NCBI GenBank assembly: GCA_948470475.1 | Contig: OX419338.1 | Span: forward strand, 13,168,072 to 13,232,071 | Source: Galaxea fascicularis | Lineage: Eukaryota; Cnidaria; Anthozoa; Scleractinia; Euphylliidae | Length of the DNA stretch: 64,000 nt | Direction: 5' to 3' | In this document: positions 21,441 through 32,125 of the stretch, piece by piece | Numbering within the stretch: the stretch's first letter is position 1 | Layout of the letters: each line of letters starts with the position of its first letter | The notes under the pieces: generated by a model | The model's database searches: none | The model's input: the letters and a program-made list of their open reading frames with translations, nothing else | Told to the model about the DNA's origin: nothing | Translations under genes and position numbers: made by a program

Positions 21441-22705
21441 AAAGAAATACCAGCCGGATCGTGCGCAAAGAGAGGGGGGAAAGAGCGCGGCCGTGAAGGG
21501 AGGGAAGGAAAAGGAAGGATCCGCAGCAAAGCATTTTTGAGTTATCGGAGCACAAAAAATTAATACGGATACTAAGCTTTGTTTACTTTTTCTATAAACG
21601 TCAGTCGAGAACGTCTCCATCTTCTGTTTAACTGTTATTTTTGTTTTGTTTTGGAACCTTCTTTTTGAAAGCAAAATCAGATTGAAATAAATGTATAACC
21701 GAACAACCCTTTAGGATTTGAATATTCTGATTTGGTACCAAAGTTCCTGGCTTGTTTCTTAAAAAAAATAGCAATAAAGGAGAAAACACTCTTGCGTGGT
21801 TCTATTAGATTTCACACGGAGTTGGGTTATGTTGTACTCCAAGACAAACTTGTAACAATAAGGCGAAGTTTGATATAAACTAGACTAGTTAAGATACCTG
21901 TGTTGCATACCTGTCAGACCTGCGGTGCTGATAAGCGTGATAATAATCATTACAAAGGAGGCGTCGGTAGCTTCTTTTGCCATGCTCTTTTGTAGACTCT
22001 CTATCCTACGAATTAAGACAACCGAAGAACCGCCATACTTAATCGAAAACTGGACGGGTTCAGTTTTTCCTTTTTAAGATGCCCGGGTGCTGTTTCTTTA
22101 GTTCTCCCTTTACTATATCCGCAAACAACAACGGATGAAACATTTGAAACACACAATCTAACTGAAGATGAAGGCATCAATTGACTCAGTTTGGGAAACG
22201 GAGAGAATAGCCAACAACATTTGTAACTAGAGTAATAATTAAAGTGCAATCTGATATTATCTAAAGTTGTCATAAGTTGTAAGTTTTCCATCTCTTGTTT
22301 GCAGAATTCACTAGAAAGTACTTCCAATGTCAATTTTGTAATATAAATATGAAAAAGAAAGCTACGGCTAAGGCTTAGTTTGATGGAAGAACTTAAGTTT
22401 GTTTTAAATCAATGGCTACGCGGCAACCAAACTTAATTAAAAGAGAAAGAGTGACGCTAACGAACGGCAAAGAAAGGGCCACTTTGAGGTACTCAAAACC
22501 AGAACAACAATAAGGTTTTCTTCTCAAAGAAAGATGAATTTTATGCTACCTTAGCTTTAGAATGCATTGCAGATTAAATGTTAGATTTTTCCTTCACAGC
22601 AATTTAAACCGAATACAAAGCAGTTGTCACTTCACTCACCGTTTGCATTAATGTTATTCCTGGTTGCAGGGATATGCAGTAAAGCAAACCAACGGCAGAA
22701 AAAGC
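21441..22705. other. No gene recognised
   Basis: About 1.26 kb without supported features. 22,013-22,333 is an open minus frame of 106 codons with no recognisable domain, and I do not call it. Confidence 0.35.
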
Positions 22706-23097
22706 CTTTATGCCGAGAGCGGCGCCTAAAATTGATATAAACCTAGCGCACAAAAGACTAAAATGAATCACGGACACCTTTAATTGGATTAAATTGGCCA
22801 CTCATGTGGCGTTTATTTCAAACCATTCAAATGTGACATGTGTCAAATTAGTAAATTAAACATCTCTCTATTTGATTCAGTGAATTAAGTTGGGGCGAAA
22901 AACAGCCACAAGCCACATCCTGTGGCGAGGCCCAACCCAAGCCGCAGGCACGCACGCACTATGAAAATATTTATAGCACAAAAAGACCAAAGCTATAAAT
23001 GAGGGATACACACTATTCAGGCATCAGGAACCCCAGGCCATTCTCTGACATGTCCCTGAAGCCTGAAGACCTGACGGGCAAAGGCTAGTTGTCATAT
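22706..23097 (-). repeat. Terminal direct repeat of tyrosine-recombinase element copy A (left)
   Basis: TTTATGCCGAGAGCGGNGCC to GGCAAAGGCTAGTTGTCA recurs almost unchanged at 24,667-25,099. The two flank the RT/RH/YR fragment of copy A, as expected for the split direct repeats of DIRS/Ngaro elements. The right copy has about 40 extra bases near 24,726-24,770. Confidence 0.7.
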
Positions 23098-23204
23098 AGG
23101 AACTAAAAGGCTAAAATTGCCGCCCCAGCCCGTGTCTGAAAGGCGAGCATTGATCTACAGCTAACAGTTGAAGTAGGTTAACGAAAATTACAAAATGATA
23201 CAAT

Positions 23205-24537
23205 TGCACTATTAGACAAACACGGCCCTTGGCGGCTCTTTAGTCAAAATGATATAGGAACTAAAGCCTAACATCTGGTGCAGAGTATAGCTTACTGTGA
23301 GCCGCTAGAATCTTCTGCACCAAAAAATTCTTAGTGGGGTCAGGGAAATTAGCTAATTTGTGCACGTAACTTAACGCGGAGACATATGTCGAGATTGTCG
23401 AAGATGCAAACTTCCTCGCTGACAGATAGGATAGAAACAACGCTAAATTGTTTACCGAGACCGGAAGGAGCGAGGCATGCGACTCGCAAAATTCAGATGA
23501 AAAATCGACATATGTTGTCCAAGCCCTTTGGTAAGTCTTACGCGAACCCCCGGTAATGGCTGAGTGCAGGAGCTCATTCAAGTGATGCACCAGTTGTGGG
23601 GTAGTAAGCAGGCTGGAACCGGTGTCGCTTGTTCGTCTGCGTAAGGAGCTAGTGATCTGAATTTCTCTACCTGCAAGCGAGATAAAGCATCGCTCTCGCG
23701 GTTAACGCGACCAGCAATGTGCTTAGCACGAAACAAAATATTGTATTTAAGAGTGCAGAGAACAAAGTGCCTAAGCAAAGCCATAACTGAACGATCTTTA
23801 GAAGTTTGCCTATTGATTATCTCAACTACTGTCTGATTATCCGAAAAGAAAACAATACATTTGTCACGCATAAGTGGTCCCCAAATCTCAAGAGCCAGGA
23901 CAATCGGAAAAAAACTCTAAGATAGCGATATTGAAATGTTTCCAAGCGGATGGCCACTCTCCAAAACACCAATGTTTGCCAAATATTGCGGCATAACCCA
24001 AGGAACCAGCCGCGTCCGTAAATAACTTGAGGTTTTGGGAAGTGGCCCACCGCGAACCGAGGAAAAAGGATTTTCCATTGTACACGCTCAAAAATTCCAG
24101 CCATACGTTGAGATCGTGTTTACATTCCTTCGTTAATCGGACGTGATGGGTGGGTTTTCGGATACCTCTAGTCAAGTCGATCAAATGGCGCAGAAAAGCA
24201 CGACCAGGAACCACAACACAGCAGGCAAAATTGAGAAGCCCTATTAAAGATTGCGGCTCTTTCAGAGTGACGCTTTTTCGAGAACAAAAATCAGCCAATT
24301 GGGTACGGCATTTGGCAAGCTTGTCTTCTGGAAGTGACGAGCCTCCATCAAAACCGTATCTAAGGTAATCCCCGCGAATTGCAAAGCATTGGTGGGGCCC
24401 ATAGTTTTTTCATCCGCTATCGGGACGCCTATACGACGGCAAATGCAAAGAAAATTATCGAGGTCTACCTGACATTTTGCCTCAGAAGGCCCAATAAATA
24501 AGACATGAAGTCATCTTAAATATGTATGACCGCCGTA
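23205..24537 (-). pseudogene. DIRS/Ngaro-like retrotransposon copy A: RT end, RNase H, recombinase N-terminus
   Basis: This 1.33-kb segment is the same as 27,427-28,759 apart from two differences spotted by eye (24,240 and near 24,530). On the minus strand it encodes the end of a reverse transcriptase (24,298 down), an RNase H with LFTDAAGS and VFFSDNQT-type Asp residues split by frameshifts, and AKHIAGRVNRESDALSR. It ends with the N-terminal core-binding domain of a tyrosine recombinase (23,590-23,261, including SRKTYQRAW and LALFLSYLS). The catalytic half of the recombinase is absent. GAG and most of RT are also missing, so this is an internally deleted element. Confidence 0.85.
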
Positions 24538-24540
24538 TGT

Positions 24541-24666
24541 ACCTCGCTCTGCGTGTGGTGTAGCCCATTATGGTTATGGCTATCAATCTCTGCAACTTGT
24601 ACCATAAGATAAGATAAGGCCCCGTCCCTGCATAAAAGCCACTATCGCGCTAAGACAACAATGGGC
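24541..24666 (-). mobile_element. 5'-terminal segment of the tyrosine-recombinase element, copy A
   Basis: TACCTCGCTCNGCGTGTGGT and ATCGCGCTAAGACAANAATG correspond to 39,003-39,078, the far end of copy B. In copy A the deletion fuses this end directly to the RT fragment. Confidence 0.65.
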
Positions 24667-25099
24667 CATTTATGCCGAGAGCGGTGCCTAAAATTGATAT
24701 AAACCTAGCGCACAAAAGACTAAAATAAAAAGGCTATAATTGCGGTCGTGCATGCGGCTAGAAGTCACTGAATCACGGACACTTTTATTTGGATTAAATT
24801 GGCCACTCATGTGGCGTTTATTTCAAACCATTCAAATGTGACATGTGTCAAATTAGTAAATTAAACATCCCTCTATTTGATTCAGTGAATTAAGTTGGGG
24901 CGAAAAACAGCCACAAGCCACATCCTGTGGCGAGGCCCAACCCAAGCCGCAGGCACGCACGCACTATGAAAATATTTATAGCACAAAAAGACCAAAGCTA
25001 TAGATGAGGGATACACACTATTCAGGCATCAGGAACCCCAGGCCATTCTCTGACATGTCCCTGAAGCCTGAAGACCTGACGGGCAAAGGCTAGTTGTCA
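24667..25099 (-). repeat. Terminal direct repeat of copy A (right)
   Basis: Partner of 22,706-23,097, ending in the same CTAGTTGTCA. Confidence 0.7.
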
Positions 25100-25439
25100 C
25101 TAGTTAAAACTTGTTACCCTAGGACGAGGCATACAGGCAAACTCACCCTGGTCACGCTATAAGACATCGGAATTATAGGATAAACACTAATACTAGTAAT
25201 AATCAAAGATTAAGGAGATGCGTTCGACCATTTGGGAAAAGGAAATAACATGAACTGGTACTGACATGTTTTTCACATGTTTATTGAATCGCAAAAACAT
25301 GTCAATGTATAAGGCAATTTTCATGTTCAAAAAGTGTTATAATGGATACTGGAAATGTTTGGTGTAACAACAGTTTTAATGCGGAAAGAGTTGCACAGAA
25401 CACAATATCAAGAAATATTTACAAAACTTAGCAGTAAAA

Positions 25440-25960
25440 AGTGGCTTACAATAACTGTAACGATAACATTTTATTTTTGGGAAAAAAAGAACTTAATGCA
25501 GTATTTTGTTTTGTTAATATATAGAATGTATGAAAACCATTGCAAAGCTTAAAGTGTTTTGTCATTTTTTGCAACATAGTGAATAAGGTAAAATGAAAAC
25601 TACTATTTGTTTGATTATTTAGTGCATTAGCACATAATCAACAACATTTGAAAAGTTTTGTATTACAAATATTAACAATAACTTCAACTTGTAACAACAA
25701 CACTATTTTGGAGAAAAGAAAAACTGGATGTGGTGCTCTGTTTTGTTAATAATACAATGTAATCAATAATATTGTAAAAGCTTTAAATGTGGAATTAACA
25801 TTTGTCTTCTTTGTAACTTAGTGAATTAACCAAAATCAAATATTATTTCAATGATTGTTTAGAGCATTAGCACATAATGAAAAAGGCATAAACAATAACT
25901 TTAACTCGTTACAACAACATTTTATTTTGGAGAAGGAAGAGCTGAATAAACCTTAAGTGT
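25440..25960 (+). repeat. Degenerate tandem repeat, unit about 220 bp, nearly three copies
   Basis: Each unit contains ACAATAACTNNAACTNGT, then ACAACA, ATTTTATTTTGG and AGAA, then TTTTGTTAAT, TTTGTNATTT, AGTGAATTAA, ATTAGCACATAAT. Starts lie near 25,450, 25,675 and 25,892. No coding frame. Confidence 0.6.
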
Positions 25961-26369
25961 CATCTCTTGTTTGTAAAGGAAAGTCAAAATATTTTCTTTT
26001 ATTGGAAGAGGCATTTTTAATGGGAGACACTGAGTGTATGTAGCAAGTTATCTCTGGGTTAGAAGGTTGACTTGCTGATGTTTCAGTAAAACCGGGTGTT
26101 CCATCCATCGCATCCATGACCTAAACGGGTAAAAAAAAAATTGTAAAGGTAAATGATAGTCGAGTGAGGATACGATAGAATATAATAAGGTGTAAGTAAT
26201 CAATGAGTAGCAGAATTTCCGTTGATGTTCTTCAGGGAATGTTATAGATTGCATGAAAACTGGGTATCACCGAGTTGTTGCAATCCCTTATAATCAAATG
26301 ACCGGATGAAGTTTCCGCCATTGAAACTGCACCAGTTCGTTTCACTCGCACGGGGAATGTTGCTTTTCT

Positions 26370-26615
26370 CGCCACACTAAATCATGGCCATTTGCCGAGT
26401 TACAAAACTCGGTTACTTTTTGCTTTGGTGACCACAAGTCATGGCCATTTGCCGAGCTACACAACTCGATAACGTTTTGCTTTGGTGACTACAAATCATG
26501 GCCATTTCTCGAGCTACACAACTCGGTAATTTTTTGCTTTGCTGACCACAAATCATGGCCATTTGCCGATCTACACAACTCGCTAAGTAAATTATTTGCC
26601 GAGCTACACATCTCC
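26370..26615 (-). repeat. 57-bp minisatellite with open frame
   Basis: Four full units and one partial read CATGGCCATTTGCCGAGC, TACACAACTCG, TTTTGCTTTGGTGACCAC. Unit length is a multiple of three, so the minus strand stays open (to 26,784) and gives a 19-residue repeat of the form SCVARQMAM-ICGHQSKKLP. Probably a chance consequence of unit length, but it could be expressed. Confidence 0.75.
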
Positions 26616-27099
26616 GAAAGTAAACGTTACCTATTTTGCTGCAACTACGGAACTTGTCTGTTGATTCATTCAGCGCAAGACAGTGTTGGTTTCTTGTGGT
26701 GAAACGGGTAAACAACAGCAGGCCGAACTTATTCATGTGTCTTCGCAGTCGTACACACTTTGTGAGAGCGTCGATAAATTTCACCCGTAAGGTTTCTTTC
26801 TAACTTTATAAACAACACAACTTACCTGAGCAAGAACAGCCGTCCAGCGAAACAAAACAGCCCTCCAACGAGACAAAACGCAAGATCCCGCTAGAAACAA
26901 TGCACACGGTCGATCTCAATGACGTCATTCGCCCCTGTTTTCGGGGGGGCCAGATCGGTGTCGATGAATACATAGTCCAAAGATCTCGATTTCGACTGCA
27001 CTATGAAAGCGTTCTTTGTCGAACGCAAATAGCACTATTAGACAAAAACGGCACTTGCCGGCTTTTGTCGGAATCAAGCTGAAATAACCAAATCAAAAT
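26616..27099. other. No gene recognised
   Basis: No supported gene. Near 27,030 the string GCACTATTAGACAAAAACGG resembles the boundary string of the recombinase element copies (23,205 and 27,427). Confidence 0.4.
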
Positions 27100-27215
27100 T
27101 ATATAGGAACTAAAAGGCTAAAATTGCCGCCCCAGCCCGTGTCTGAAAGGCGAGCATTGATCTAAAGCTAACAGTTGAAGTAGGTTAACGAAAATTACAA
27201 AATGATATAATTGCC
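27100..27215 (-). mobile_element. 3'-side segment of recombinase element copy B
   Basis: TATAGGAACTAAAAGGCTAA through AAAATGATANAATTG repeats 23,094-23,213. In copy B it is separated from the coding fragment by about 200 bp that include a foldback. Confidence 0.6.
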
Positions 27216-27290
27216 CCAGCCCCTGACTGAAAGGCGAGCTTAAGTCGTAAACCCTTCCGAATGTTGAGAAATGAATAGCTTAAAGGCACC

Positions 27291-27374
27291 TAGCCTCCGA
27301 CGCAGTCGTTTTTAGGGGAGTCGTATGGGAGGAGGTGAAATACGACTCCCCAAAAACGACTGCGTGGGAGGCTA
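27291..27374. repeat. Foldback palindrome, 84 bp
   Basis: TAGCCTCC, CGCAGTCGTTTTT, GGGGAGTCGTAT form the left arm and the right arm is its inverted copy (ATACGACTCCCC, AAAAACGACTGCG, GGAGGCTA). The loop is about 13 bases. A miniature foldback inserted within the recombinase-element 3' region. Confidence 0.85.
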
Positions 27375-27426
27375 AAAGGCACCGGATTTCCAACGGCATG
27401 ATAATTATCGGAGAAACACTAATAAT

Positions 27427-27812
27427 AGCACTATTAGACAAACACGGCCCTTGGCGGCTCTTTAGTCAAAATGATATAGGAACTAAAGCCTAACATCTGG
27501 TGCAGAGTATAGCTTACTGTGAGCCGCTAGAATCTTCTGCACCAAAAAATTCTTAGTGGGGTCAGGGAAATTAGCTAATTTGTGCACGTAACTTAACGCG
27601 GAGACATATGTCGAGATTGTCGAAGATGCAAACTTCCTCGCTGACAGATAGGATAGAAACAACGCTAAATTGTTTACCGAGACCGGAAGGAGCGAGGCAT
27701 GCGACTCGCAAAATTCAGATGAAAAATCGACATATGTTGTCCAAGCCCTTTGGTAAGTCTTACGCGAACCCCCGGTAATGGCTGAGTGCAGGAGCTCATT
27801 CAAGTGATGCAC
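27427..27812 (-). pseudogene. Tyrosine recombinase N-terminal domain (copy B)
   Basis: 109 codons (27,812-27,483) give the SAM-like core-binding domain: SRKTYQRAWTTYVDF, LPVSVNNLALFLSYL, STISTYVSALSYVHKL, DPTKNFLVQKIL. A stop follows PDVRL, and nothing resembling the catalytic R-H-x-x-R-Y half is present before the element ends at 27,427. Without it the enzyme could not recombine DNA. The identical stop in copy A shows the truncation predates the duplication of the two copies. Confidence 0.82.
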
Positions 27813-28326
27813 CAGTTGTGGGGTAGTAAGCAGGCTGGAACCGGTGTCGCTTGTTCGTCTGCGTAAGGAGCTAGTGATCTGAATTTCTCTACCTGCAAGC
27901 GAGATAAAGCATCGCTCTCGCGGTTAACGCGACCAGCAATGTGCTTAGCACGAAACAAAATATTGTATTTAAGAGTGCAGAGAACAAAGTGCCTAAGCAA
28001 AGCCATAACTGAACGATCTTTAGAAGTTTGCCTATTGATTATCTCAACTACTGTCTGATTATCCGAAAAGAAAACAATACATTTGTCACGCATAAGTGGT
28101 CCCCAAATCTCAAGAGCCAGGACAATCGGAAAAAAACTCTAAGATAGCGATATTGAAATGTTTCCAAGCGGATGGCCACTCTCCAAAACACCAATGTTTG
28201 CCAAATATTGCGGCATAACCCAAGGAACCAGCCGCGTCCGTAAATAACTTGAGGTTTTGGGAAGTGGCCCACCGCGAACCGAGGAAAAAGGATTTTCCAT
28301 TGTACACGCTCAAAAATTCCAGCCAT
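27800..28326 (-). pseudogene. RNase H domain of the recombinase element (copy B)
   Basis: The domain is spread over two frames. 28,326-28,110 carries LFTDAAGSLGYAAIFG with the first catalytic Asp, and 28,093-27,800 carries VFFSDNQTVVEIIN with a further Asp plus IAGRVNRESDALSR with the last. A premature stop separates the two frames near 28,110. Order RT-RH-YR is that of DIRS/Ngaro elements. Confidence 0.8.
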
Positions 28327-29320
28327 ACGTTGAGATCGTGTTTACATTCCTTCGTTAATCGGACGTGATGGGTGGGTTTTCGGATACCTCTAGTCAAGTC
28401 GATCAAATGGCGCAGAAAAGCACGACCAGGAACCACAACACAGCAGGCAAAATTGAGAAGCACTATTAAAGATTGCGGCTCTTTCAGAGTGACGCTTTTT
28501 CGAGAACAAAAATCAGCCAATTGGGTACGGCATTTGGCAAGCTTGTCTTCTGGAAGTGACGAGCCTCCATCAAAACCGTATCTAAGGTAATCCCCGCGAA
28601 TTGCAAAGCATTGGTGGGGCCCATAGTTTTTTCATCCGCTATCGGGACGCCTATACGACGGCAAATGCAAAGAAAATTATCGAGGTCTACCTGACATTTT
28701 GCCTCAGAAGGCCCAATAAATAAGACATGAAGTCATCTTAAATATGTATGACTGCCGATGCTCGAAATTTATCTTTAGCAATCCATTCTAACGCAGTGCT
28801 GAATGATAAAAAAATATGACAGGACGACGAGCACCCCATGGGGAGGCATTTGTCAAAATAACATTTCCCTTGCCATTCCATCCCGAGCAATGGAAAATCG
28901 CGGTGGGCTACGGGAATAATACGAAAAGCGGATTTAATATCTGTCTTAGCCAGAAAACAGCCCTTTCGTATTGCGTTAATGAGCCGAACAGCATCATCGA
29001 TAGTGGCATATTTTGAGGTGGCTAACTATTTAGGTATACCATCAAGACAAATGATGAATTAACCTAAATTCTCCTGGCAATTTTGTGGGAACGATGCCTA
29101 GGGGCGATACCCTGAAAGTTTTAAAGGGAGGCGAATTAAACGGACCTACAATTCGCCCTCTGCGAGCTCTTTTGACAACTTATCATTTACGCTAGTAGGA
29201 TTGTCTATGGCGCTCTTCAGATTTGGGGATCGGATTGCAAGGAGAGAACCAAAACATCGTATTGAAAAACCGTGAAGAAAGCCTTGAATAAGATAGTCCG
29301 AGGTTACGTTGTTATAACCC
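28110..29320 (-). pseudogene. Reverse transcriptase of the recombinase element (copy B)
   Basis: Reading across frames on the minus strand gives SPPFKTFRVSPLGIVP (29,140 region), FRLIHHLS, a polymerase motif A equivalent near 29,000, the active-site box HI-DDFM near 28,740, and LIVLLNFACCVVVPGRAFLRH in the thumb/connection (28,520-28,110). At least five stops or shifts interrupt it, so it is inactive. The part beyond 28,759 is absent from copy A. Confidence 0.78.
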
Positions 29321-29784
29321 TTAAGATAAAAGGCGAGACGGTCGGGCCTTACCGGCGTTGGCCCGCGGCACAGCAACCGATGTTCGTCCCTGACTGTCAC
29401 TCCCAGAGGGTATGCTAGGGGCTGCATTGCTTGGGTTACTGTGCGCTCTGTTAGCGCTGCATTGGCTTGCGGGATGGACTGCCCCACACTTGAAGCAGGA
29501 GTGTTTGAAATTGCAGCCCCGGCAGAACTGACCAGAATGAAATCTCCAACACACCCCCTTGGGAAAGGACTGAGAGGGACGTTGGTTGGGCCGTCTAGCT
29601 CGAAAATCATAGTTGGAATTTTGGCGTGAGATGACGAGGGAGCTATGCATAGCCTGGTCCCATAATTCCCAAGCAACGTTATCCCGTGGGTATCGGTCAA
29701 GTTTAGACTGGCGAAGAAAGCGAAACTGCTCGTCATAATATCGCCAGTTACCTTGTTTTGCTGCAATGTCCCTGACCACCTCAC
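29146..29784 (-). pseudogene. RT N-terminal extension overlapping the gag ORF
   Basis: A 212-codon frame overlaps the end of the gag-like ORF in another frame. From about residue 140 it reads GPTPVRPDRLAFYLKGY, DYLIQGFLHGF, the stretch that precedes RT in cnidarian DIRS/Ngaro-type polyproteins. The first 135 or so codons are only the shadow of gag. The join needs a +1 shift near 29,360, which could be a mutation or a regulated frameshift. Confidence 0.65.
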
Positions 29785-30424
29785 AACACTTCATCAGAGA
29801 ACTTATCGCATTAGGAACCCTAATGGTATACACGGATACAAACACATTAAATGCAGTCGCCCATTGATCAATGGATAAACTGCGCCGTTTGGGTTTAACG
29901 TGCTCAAGGCAAAAACTAGGCTGATCATGGCTATGAGTGACAGATAATCGATATTTGGACTCCATCGGTGTTACGGAGAGGAGAGACGCGAAGTCGACGT
30001 ATTCGTTGGCCCATATCTTTGCCTTGACACGATCCGAGACGCGAGACTCGGGGTCAAAATTGACACTGGAAAACGTGTCGTCCGGCTTCTCGGACGCAAA
30101 GGTTAGCCTACCCGGAGCCACAGCGTTTGTCAGTTCTGCAATCTCTCTCGAGGCGGCATCTTCAACCACGTTGGGCTGTGACATGGACGGATTACTAATT
30201 CTCTGTTCGCCAACTGCGGGAGAGCTGTTGAGGGTGCCGATGGCGGCTGACTGTAAGGCCCCCGATATCGCGTTTGAAATTATCTCACCCAGGACTGTGG
30301 GGCTGAACTGAGGAGTAGGCTTTGTGCTCTCAGGCAAGGACGCTGACTGACCCTCTGATCGGCGCTGTTTCACCGCTACCGTAGGGGTGGTACTTTTATG
30401 AAAAATTGAAATTATATTACTCAA
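29321..30424 (-). CDS. Gag-like protein of the recombinase element, zinc finger near the C-terminus
   Basis: An intact 367-codon ORF. The N-terminal 100 residues are Ser/Pro/Gln-rich and low complexity. The middle (about 130-270) is helical with conserved Trp (FNVFVSVY, WELWDQAM). The C-terminal part has CWRFHSGQFCRGCNFKHSCFKC, a Cys/His cluster of the CCCH-plus-CxxC type seen in gag-like ORFs of cnidarian YR retrotransposons. It would package element RNA. It lies directly upstream of the RT frame on the same strand. The intact frame contrasts with the ruined pol region. Confidence 0.75.
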   Translation of the reverse strand: MSNIISIFHKSTTPTVAVKQRRSEGQSASLPESTKPTPQFSPTVLGEIISNAISGALQSAAIGTLNSSPAVGEQRISNPSMSQPNVVEDAASREIAELTNAVAPGRLTFASEKPDDTFSSVNFDPESRVSDRVKAKIWANEYVDFASLLSVTPMESKYRLSVTHSHDQPSFCLEHVKPKRRSLSIDQWATAFNVFVSVYTIRVPNAISSLMKCCEVVRDIAAKQGNWRYYDEQFRFLRQSKLDRYPRDNVAWELWDQAMHSSLVISRQNSNYDFRARRPNQRPSQSFPKGVCWRFHSGQFCRGCNFKHSCFKCGAVHPASQCSANRAHSNPSNAAPSIPSGSDSQGRTSVAVPRANAGKARPSRLLS

Positions 30425-30614
30425 GCGTATATCCTATTAAGACGCTGCAAAGCTCAAAATTAGAGGGTGTACTTCCCTTGCCCTAGCAGGCTGGAAACAT
30501 GTAAGCCAATGAATCAAATGCCACAAATCAATCAGGACAAAGAGATCCGAGACATTCAGTAAAGGCTTATGCAAAAACCCATGACTGTCAAGTACATATA
30601 GAAGCAGGCAACAT

Positions 30615-30869
30615 AATCCGAGACATTTCACAAGGGACAGTTGTCCTATAATGGCCTAAGTGTGTTGGGCACACTATTGCAGTATACCAATAGCCGCCAG
30701 GTGAGAACACACTAATTACGCCATAAATGTCAAGTGCAATACAATCCGAGACATTTCAAGAGGTTTATAAACGTCCTATAATGGCCTGAGTGTGGTGGGC
30801 ACACTAATGTAGTATAACAATAGCCGCCAGGTGATAACACACTAATTACGCCATAAATGTCAAGTGCAA
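30615..30869 (-). repeat. Tandem repeat, 128-bp unit, two copies
   Basis: AATCCGAGACATTTCA through CCATAAATGTCAAGTGCAA occurs twice with few differences. Traces of further units (ATCCGAGACATTCAG at 30,546) lie just before. Position between the SGNH ORF and gag suggests a non-coding or 5'-leader region of the recombinase element. Confidence 0.8.
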
Positions 30870-31009
30870 GTAATTACAAATTCCAATATAATAGCTAGGG
30901 AAAACTGTATACATGATTATGCTGCGTGTATTGAATATTTTGTGGTACCGCCGATAAAAATTCACGATGGCGACAATGGCCTATGACGATTGACTTAATC
31001 GACGGACAC

Positions 31010-31378
31010 ACCCACTAATTTTACAGCTCTCAAAACAGCTCCCCGAATACTAAGCGTAAATTTATAGTAACCTAAATTGTTTAGATGGACCCTATCAGGT
31101 AAATAAAGGTCTCGTTTGCAGTTCCAGAAACCTCACTGTCGCCAGTAATAGCAAAAAGGCAAATGTTCCAGCACTACTTATAAGATAGTGATGGAGCTGG
31201 CCCACTTTATAATTAAACTCCACTGAGTCCCGCGTACGTCGCCGCAGAACTTGCCCTACTACAACAACTTCAACTGAGTGTACATCGTGTAAATCTCGAA
31301 CTAAATTTTCTAGCTCTGAGCCAACAGTCTCAGGTGCGAGCTTAACAAGATCATTGGACCCGAGCTCTAAAATAATGA
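31010..31378 (-). pseudogene. SGNH/GDSL-type hydrolase of the recombinase element, C-terminal part
   Basis: Minus-strand reading right after the BEL element gives IILELGSNDL, the SGNH block III with the Gly-x-Asn-Asp signature, then VGSELENLVRDLH and VVVVGQVLRRR. After one shift near 31,100 comes DRVHLNNLGYYKF, equivalent to block V with the catalytic Asp and His. It continues in frame from 38,585 when the BEL insertion and one AATGA copy are ignored. SGNH domains occur in some YR retrotransposons; their substrate is unknown. Confidence 0.78.
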
Positions 31379-31818
31379 TGTAACCGAAGTTACGTGTATT
31401 CGTGCTCACACAGTTATTGTAAAAATATCCACACTCCTACGGTACTGTACACGATGAAATGAAAAATACAAACAATACAAAGTTAAGAAAATGCATTAAC
31501 GAAAACAAAGAAACGTTCAAATGTATGATAGAGTTAAAAAATATATTTACCTTAACGGTGCACTGACTTAACGAAAAAAACAGTTATGGTCCGTAAACCT
31601 CCATAAAAAAATTGCGACAAAAACGTTTACAAACAAGACTGGATTTATAACCTAAAGCTAGAGAAATTACGTAACGTTACGTAACGACATGGTGACACTA
31701 AAGACAAAGTAAACAATAGAGGGAATACAAACTACAAAAAAAGGACAGCTAATTAACAAGTAGACGCGACATACACGAAATAAACTAAAGAAAAATTTGA
31801 ATTAGTTTCGCGGTAACA
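31379..31818 (-). repeat. 3' LTR of the BEL/Pao element (440 bp)
   Basis: In plus orientation TGTAACCGAAG...GCGGTAACA, nearly identical to 38,140-38,579. The termini TGTAACC/GGTAACA are short inverted repeats with canonical TG...CA. AATGA directly abuts its outer end (31,374-31,378) and reappears beyond the other LTR. Confidence 0.93.
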
Positions 31819-32125
31819 TGCCGGCCTCGAAAGGCATTTTGACTAACAGGCCTTGCCTTTCTAAAACTAAGCGAAACCTAATGAAATTTATGGGTAGTAA
31901 CCATGAAATATACATAGCTGACATCTTAATTCGATTTGGCAATAAATTCGCATGAAGCGTTCATTCTAACGGGAACTATTCCTTGTAATCAATTCTCTTT
32001 CCAGCGACTCAGACTTTCGTACTTTGTGATCTATCTAATAGCTCAGCATTGATATTGTTTATGTATCGACAGCTTCCAGTAGGCATAATTTCCTAATGTC
32101 ACGCTCCAAAATAGATTTGGCGGTT

